A DNA stretch of 49,295 bases from Gilliamella bombicola (lineage in GTDB: Bacteria; Pseudomonadota; Gammaproteobacteria; Enterobacterales; Orbaceae). Below the pieces are notes generated by a model. The model saw nothing but the letters and a program-made list of their open reading frames with translations, was not told the origin of the DNA and ran no database searches. A program made the position numbers and the translations under genes. The DNA lies in contig NZ_FMAQ01000014.1 of assembly GCF_900094945.1 (NCBI RefSeq), positions 1,771 through 51,065 on the forward strand, in the 5' to 3' direction. Shown here piece after piece: positions 45,266 to 49,295 of the stretch (its first letter is position 1; each line of letters opens with the position of its first letter).

Positions 45266-47962
45266 ATGGCAGTAACTAATATGAATGAGTTAAATGAGTT
45301 AATGGCTCGAGTCAAAAAAGCACAAGAAACTTATTCAACTTATACTCAAGAGCAAGTTGACAAAATCTTTGTAGCAGCAGCAACCGCCGCTGCTGCTGCA
45401 CGTATCCCTCTTGCACAGCAGGCTGTTGCTGAGTCAGGAATGGGAATTGTTGAAGATAAAGTCATAAAAAACCTTTTTGCTGCAGAGTATATTTTAAATA
45501 AATATCGTCACGATAAGACTTGTGGCGTAGTGGCTGAAAATGAACCATTTGGTACTATTACTATAGCAGAACCACTTGGTATTATTTGTGGAATTGTTCC
45601 TACCACTAATCCAACTTCTACCGCAATTTTCAAATCCTTAATTAGTCTAAAAACACGTAATGCAATTGTCTTCTCTCCACATCCTAGAGCCAAAAAATCA
45701 ACGATTGAAGCTGCTCGAATTGTGTTAGATGCCGCAATAAAAGCAGGTGCACCAAAAGATATTATTGGTTGGATTGATGAACCATCTATCGAATTATCCA
45801 ATGCATTAATGCATCACGATAATGTGGCAGCTATTTTAGCTACTGGTGGACCGGGCATGGTTAAAGCTGCTTATAGTTCAGGTAAACCAGCATTAGGTGT
45901 TGGAGCCGGTAATACGCCTGTTGTTATTGATGAAACAGCTGATTTAAAACGTGCTGTGGCTTCTGTACTTATGTCTAAAACTTTTGATAATGGTATGATT
46001 TGTGCTTCAGAACAAGCTATTGTTGTGGTAGATTCTGTGTATGATGAAGTGCGTCGTTTATTAACCCAATATGGTGCATATGTCTTAAATGCTAAAGAAA
46101 CCAAAGCAGTACAAGGTATTATTTTAAATGATAAAGGCGCATTAAATGCTAATATAGTTGGTCAGCCAGCAACAAACATTGCTGAAATGGCAGGCTTTAA
46201 AGTGCCAGCTGGTTCAAAAGTACTTGTTGGTGAAGTGAGTAAAGTCGATTTGTCTGAGCCATTTGCCCATGAAAAACTTTCACCAACACTAGCTATGTTT
46301 AAAGCGAAAGATTTCTCTGAAGCGGTTGATAAAGCAGAAAAATTAGTTGAAATGGGCGGTATGGGGCATACTTCTGTACTTTACACTGATCAAGATAGTA
46401 ACCGTGAACGGATTGCTTATTTTGGTAGTAAAATGAAAACTTGTCGTATTTTAATTAACCAACCGGCAGCTCATGGTGGTATTGGTGATTTGTATAATTT
46501 TGATTTAGCTCCATCTTTAACATTAGGATGTGGCTCTTGGGGTGGTAACTCGGTATCTGAAAATGTTGGACCGAAGCACTTAATTAATAAGAAAACCATC
46601 GCTAAGAGAGCAGAAAATATGTTATGGCATAAACTACCAAGTTCTATCTATTTTAAACGTGGCTCACTACCTGTAGCTTTAAGTGAAGTGATTGAGCAAG
46701 GCGCAAAACGTGTATTTTTGGTAACAGATAAATTCTTATTTAATAATGGTTACTCAAAACAAATTACTGATCAATTGGAAGCGCAAGGCGTTATTTGTGA
46801 AACCTTCTTTGATGTAGAAGCAGATCCGACTTTAAGTGTTGTGCATAAAGGAACGGATTCTATGCGAGCATTCCAACCTGATACTATCATTGCATTAGGT
46901 GGTGGTTCACCAATGGATGCGGCTAAAATCATGTGGGTTTTATATGAGCATCCTGAAACTAAATTCGAAGAATTAGCATTGCGCTTTATGGATATTCGTA
47001 AACGTGCTTGCCACTTCCCAAATATGGGTCAAAAAGCAAAATTAATTTGTGTAACAACTACATCAGGTACTGGTTCCGAAGTGACTCCATTTGCTGTTGT
47101 TACTGATGATGCAACGGGTCAAAAATACCCATTAGCAGATTATGCAATCACTCCACACATGGCTATTGTTGATGCTAATTTAGTTATGAATATGCCTCGC
47201 TCACTTTGTGCTGCTGGCGGCTATGACGCAGTGACGCATGCATTAGAGGCTTATGTATCAGTTATGGCTAGTGAGTTTTCTGATGGACAAGCATTACAAG
47301 CTTTAAGCATACTTAAAACTTATTTACCTGCAAGTTATAGGGAAGGTGCTAAAAATCCTGTCGCTCGAGAAAAAGTGCATAGTGCAGCGACATTAGCTGG
47401 TGTTGCTTTTGCTCAGGCATTCCTTGGTGTTTGTCACTCAATGGCGCATAAAATTGGTGCGGCTTTCCATATTCCACATGGTGTGGCAAATGCGATGTTA
47501 ATTAGTAATGTTGTGCGTTTTAATGCAACTGACAAACCGACTAAGCAAGGCACATTTAGTCAATATGGTTATCCTAAAGCAATTGCCCGTTATGCAGAAG
47601 TTGCTGATCATTTAGGTTTAACCGCAGCTACTGATAAAGATGAAAAGAAAGTCGAGAAATTAATTGGTTGGTTAGATCAACTTAGAAAAGATCTTGATAT
47701 TCCATTTTCTATCAAAGAATTTGGTGTGGATGAAAAAACTTTCTTGGCTCAAGTCGATCAATTAGCGGTTGATGCTTTTGATGACCAATGTACCGGTGCA
47801 AATCCTCGTTATCCTTTAATTGCAGAGTTAAAACAAATTCTGCTCGATACCTACTATGGTCGTGCATATCAGGACAAAGGGGACATTAATGAGGATGTTG
47901 CTATACATACCGCAGCAAAAGGTGCTGAGACCCCTAAGAAAAAAGTCTCTAAAAAGAAATAA
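45266..47962 (+). CDS. adhE: Bifunctional acetaldehyde-CoA/alcohol dehydrogenase AdhE
   Basis: Reduces acetyl-CoA to acetaldehyde and then ethanol with two NADH, the main redox sink in fermentation. The 898 residues hold an N-terminal aldehyde dehydrogenase domain (about 1-440; catalytic Cys in DNGMICASEQAIV; GVGAGNTPVVIDE) and a C-terminal iron-dependent alcohol dehydrogenase domain (about 450-870; ALGGGSPMDAAKIM, CVTTTSGTGSEVTPF, iron-binding His in GVCHSMAHKIG and FHIPHGVANA). The C-terminal tail is Lys-rich (PKKKVSKKK). Length and order are normal for AdhE, which assembles into spirosomes. AAGGAG precedes the start, and a terminator follows. It suits a facultative, sugar-fermenting organism. 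Confidence 0.97.
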   Translation: MAVTNMNELNELMARVKKAQETYSTYTQEQVDKIFVAAATAAAAARIPLAQQAVAESGMGIVEDKVIKNLFAAEYILNKYRHDKTCGVVAENEPFGTITIAEPLGIICGIVPTTNPTSTAIFKSLISLKTRNAIVFSPHPRAKKSTIEAARIVLDAAIKAGAPKDIIGWIDEPSIELSNALMHHDNVAAILATGGPGMVKAAYSSGKPALGVGAGNTPVVIDETADLKRAVASVLMSKTFDNGMICASEQAIVVVDSVYDEVRRLLTQYGAYVLNAKETKAVQGIILNDKGALNANIVGQPATNIAEMAGFKVPAGSKVLVGEVSKVDLSEPFAHEKLSPTLAMFKAKDFSEAVDKAEKLVEMGGMGHTSVLYTDQDSNRERIAYFGSKMKTCRILINQPAAHGGIGDLYNFDLAPSLTLGCGSWGGNSVSENVGPKHLINKKTIAKRAENMLWHKLPSSIYFKRGSLPVALSEVIEQGAKRVFLVTDKFLFNNGYSKQITDQLEAQGVICETFFDVEADPTLSVVHKGTDSMRAFQPDTIIALGGGSPMDAAKIMWVLYEHPETKFEELALRFMDIRKRACHFPNMGQKAKLICVTTTSGTGSEVTPFAVVTDDATGQKYPLADYAITPHMAIVDANLVMNMPRSLCAAGGYDAVTHALEAYVSVMASEFSDGQALQALSILKTYLPASYREGAKNPVAREKVHSAATLAGVAFAQAFLGVCHSMAHKIGAAFHIPHGVANAMLISNVVRFNATDKPTKQGTFSQYGYPKAIARYAEVADHLGLTAATDKDEKKVEKLIGWLDQLRKDLDIPFSIKEFGVDEKTFLAQVDQLAVDAFDDQCTGANPRYPLIAELKQILLDTYYGRAYQDKGDINEDVAIHTAAKGAETPKKKVSKKK

Positions 47963-47984
47963 TCTAAATTAATTTTTTGATTAA

Positions 47985-48022
47985 AAAAAGGCCTGAAATA
48001 GCTCATATTTCAGGTCTTTTTT
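47985..48022 (+). terminator. Rho-independent terminator of adhE
   Basis: AAAAAGGCCTGAAATA (47985-48000) pairs with TATTTCAGGTCTTTTT (48006-48021) through a 5-nt loop, ending in a T-run, 23 bp after the adhE stop. Confidence 0.94.
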
Positions 48023-48072
48023 ATATTTTTGATTTTTTTTTAATCAAACAAAATAAAATTTGTTTTTTTTGC

Positions 48073-48101
48073 TTGCAAGGTTAAATGTTCTAGTCCATAA
48101 T
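48073..48101 (+). promoter_or_regulatory. Promoter of the tRNA-tuf operon
   Basis: TTGCAA (48073-48078) and CATAAT (48096-48101) are 17 bp apart, followed immediately by GCGC, a GC-rich discriminator. This lies 14 bp before the first tRNA and resembles the tRNA-Pro promoter at 29031, as expected for stringently controlled genes. Confidence 0.75.
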
Positions 48102-48114
48102 GCGCAGCACTTAG

Positions 48115-48190
<76 letters not shown>

Positions 48191-48222
48191 TATTCCTAAG
48201 TAAACAGTTTATAAAGATTCGG

Positions 48223-48307
<85 letters not shown>

Positions 48308-48362
48308 TCATCTAATATTAGCAATAGCTAATTGAAGCATTTAGGTAGCCGAGTTTGAACAT

Positions 48363-48437
<75 letters not shown>

Positions 48438-48440
48438 ATT

Positions 48441-48516
48441 GCTGATATAGCTCAGTTGGTAGAGCGCACCCTTGGTAAGGGTGAGGTCGGCAGTTCAAAT
48501 CTGCCTATCAGCACCA
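48441..48516 (+). tRNA. thrT: tRNA-Thr (anticodon GGU)
   Basis: A 76-nt tRNA beginning only three bases after tRNA-Gly: acceptor GCTGATA/TATCAGC, anticodon loop TTGGTAA giving GGU, CCA encoded. It is the last tRNA before tuf. Confidence 0.97.
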
Positions 48517-48698
48517 TTCTTGTTAATTTCCTAAACTTCTAAAAATATCAAATTTGGCTGCTTTAAAGCTTGTCACTTGATAGCTTTATCTGTTATTATT
48601 CAGAGCTAATTTTAAGTTAGTATTATGTTGATATTGAATATGATACTTGGTTAATGTGGTGACTCACCACCGATTTGTATTACATTGAGGGACGATAA

Positions 48699-49295
<597 letters not shown>

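Overview
This window looks like chromosome from an AT-rich gammaproteobacterium related to the Enterobacterales/Pasteurellales. My best guess is the Orbaceae (Gilliamella and relatives). That is an inference from low GC, enterobacterial-type proteins (RluA, RluC, DsbB, AlaA, Tgt, GrxB, TcdA), E. coli-like tRNA sequences, the xerD-dsbC-recJ order and the thrU-tyrU-glyT-thrT-tuf order. I could not search a database, so the genus is not proven.

Layout. Bases 1-1250 are non-coding and repeat-rich. A small type I-F CRISPR array (five 28-nt repeats, four 32-nt spacers) sits between two inverted copies of a roughly 100-bp repeat, with no cas gene in view. Bases 1255-11424 are housekeeping: envC-yibQ; rapZ, rdgB, rluA and dsbB on the minus strand; rluC and a histidine phosphatase; bepA; proS. 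Bases 11580-12411 hold two tandem, paralogous, membrane-anchored cysteine-bearing proteins that I do not recognise. Next come L-serine dehydratase, mpl, the recJ/dsbC/xerD block, a Pr6Pr membrane protein and grxB.

Bases 20753-28770 are a transport and carbon-metabolism block: a LacD-type aldolase, an MHS transporter, a decayed alcohol dehydrogenase tail, an APC permease, and a UlaABC-like PTS facing a LacI-family regulator across a palindromic operator. After tRNA-Pro come tgt and queA, split and bracketed by two M48 lipoprotein proteases, then a multiply frameshifted pseudogene, alaA, and the ACT/PFL (UPF0237/UPF0210) pair.

Bases 37069-43886 look like a catabolic cluster: a galactitol-type PTS, a PRD-type PTS-controlled regulator, a class II aldolase, and convergent dhaK-dhaL. 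A plausible reading is PTS uptake of an unidentified sugar or polyol, aldol cleavage, and phosphorylation of a triose or tetrulose. The window ends with tcdA, adhE, four tRNAs behind a good promoter, and the 5' part of tuf.

The points most worth a second look are the inverted-repeat-bounded CRISPR cassette with its doubly paired leader, the unknown tandem paralogues, the two PTS clusters of unknown substrate, hairpins occupying the ribosome-binding positions of rluA and recJ, and the two gene remnants.
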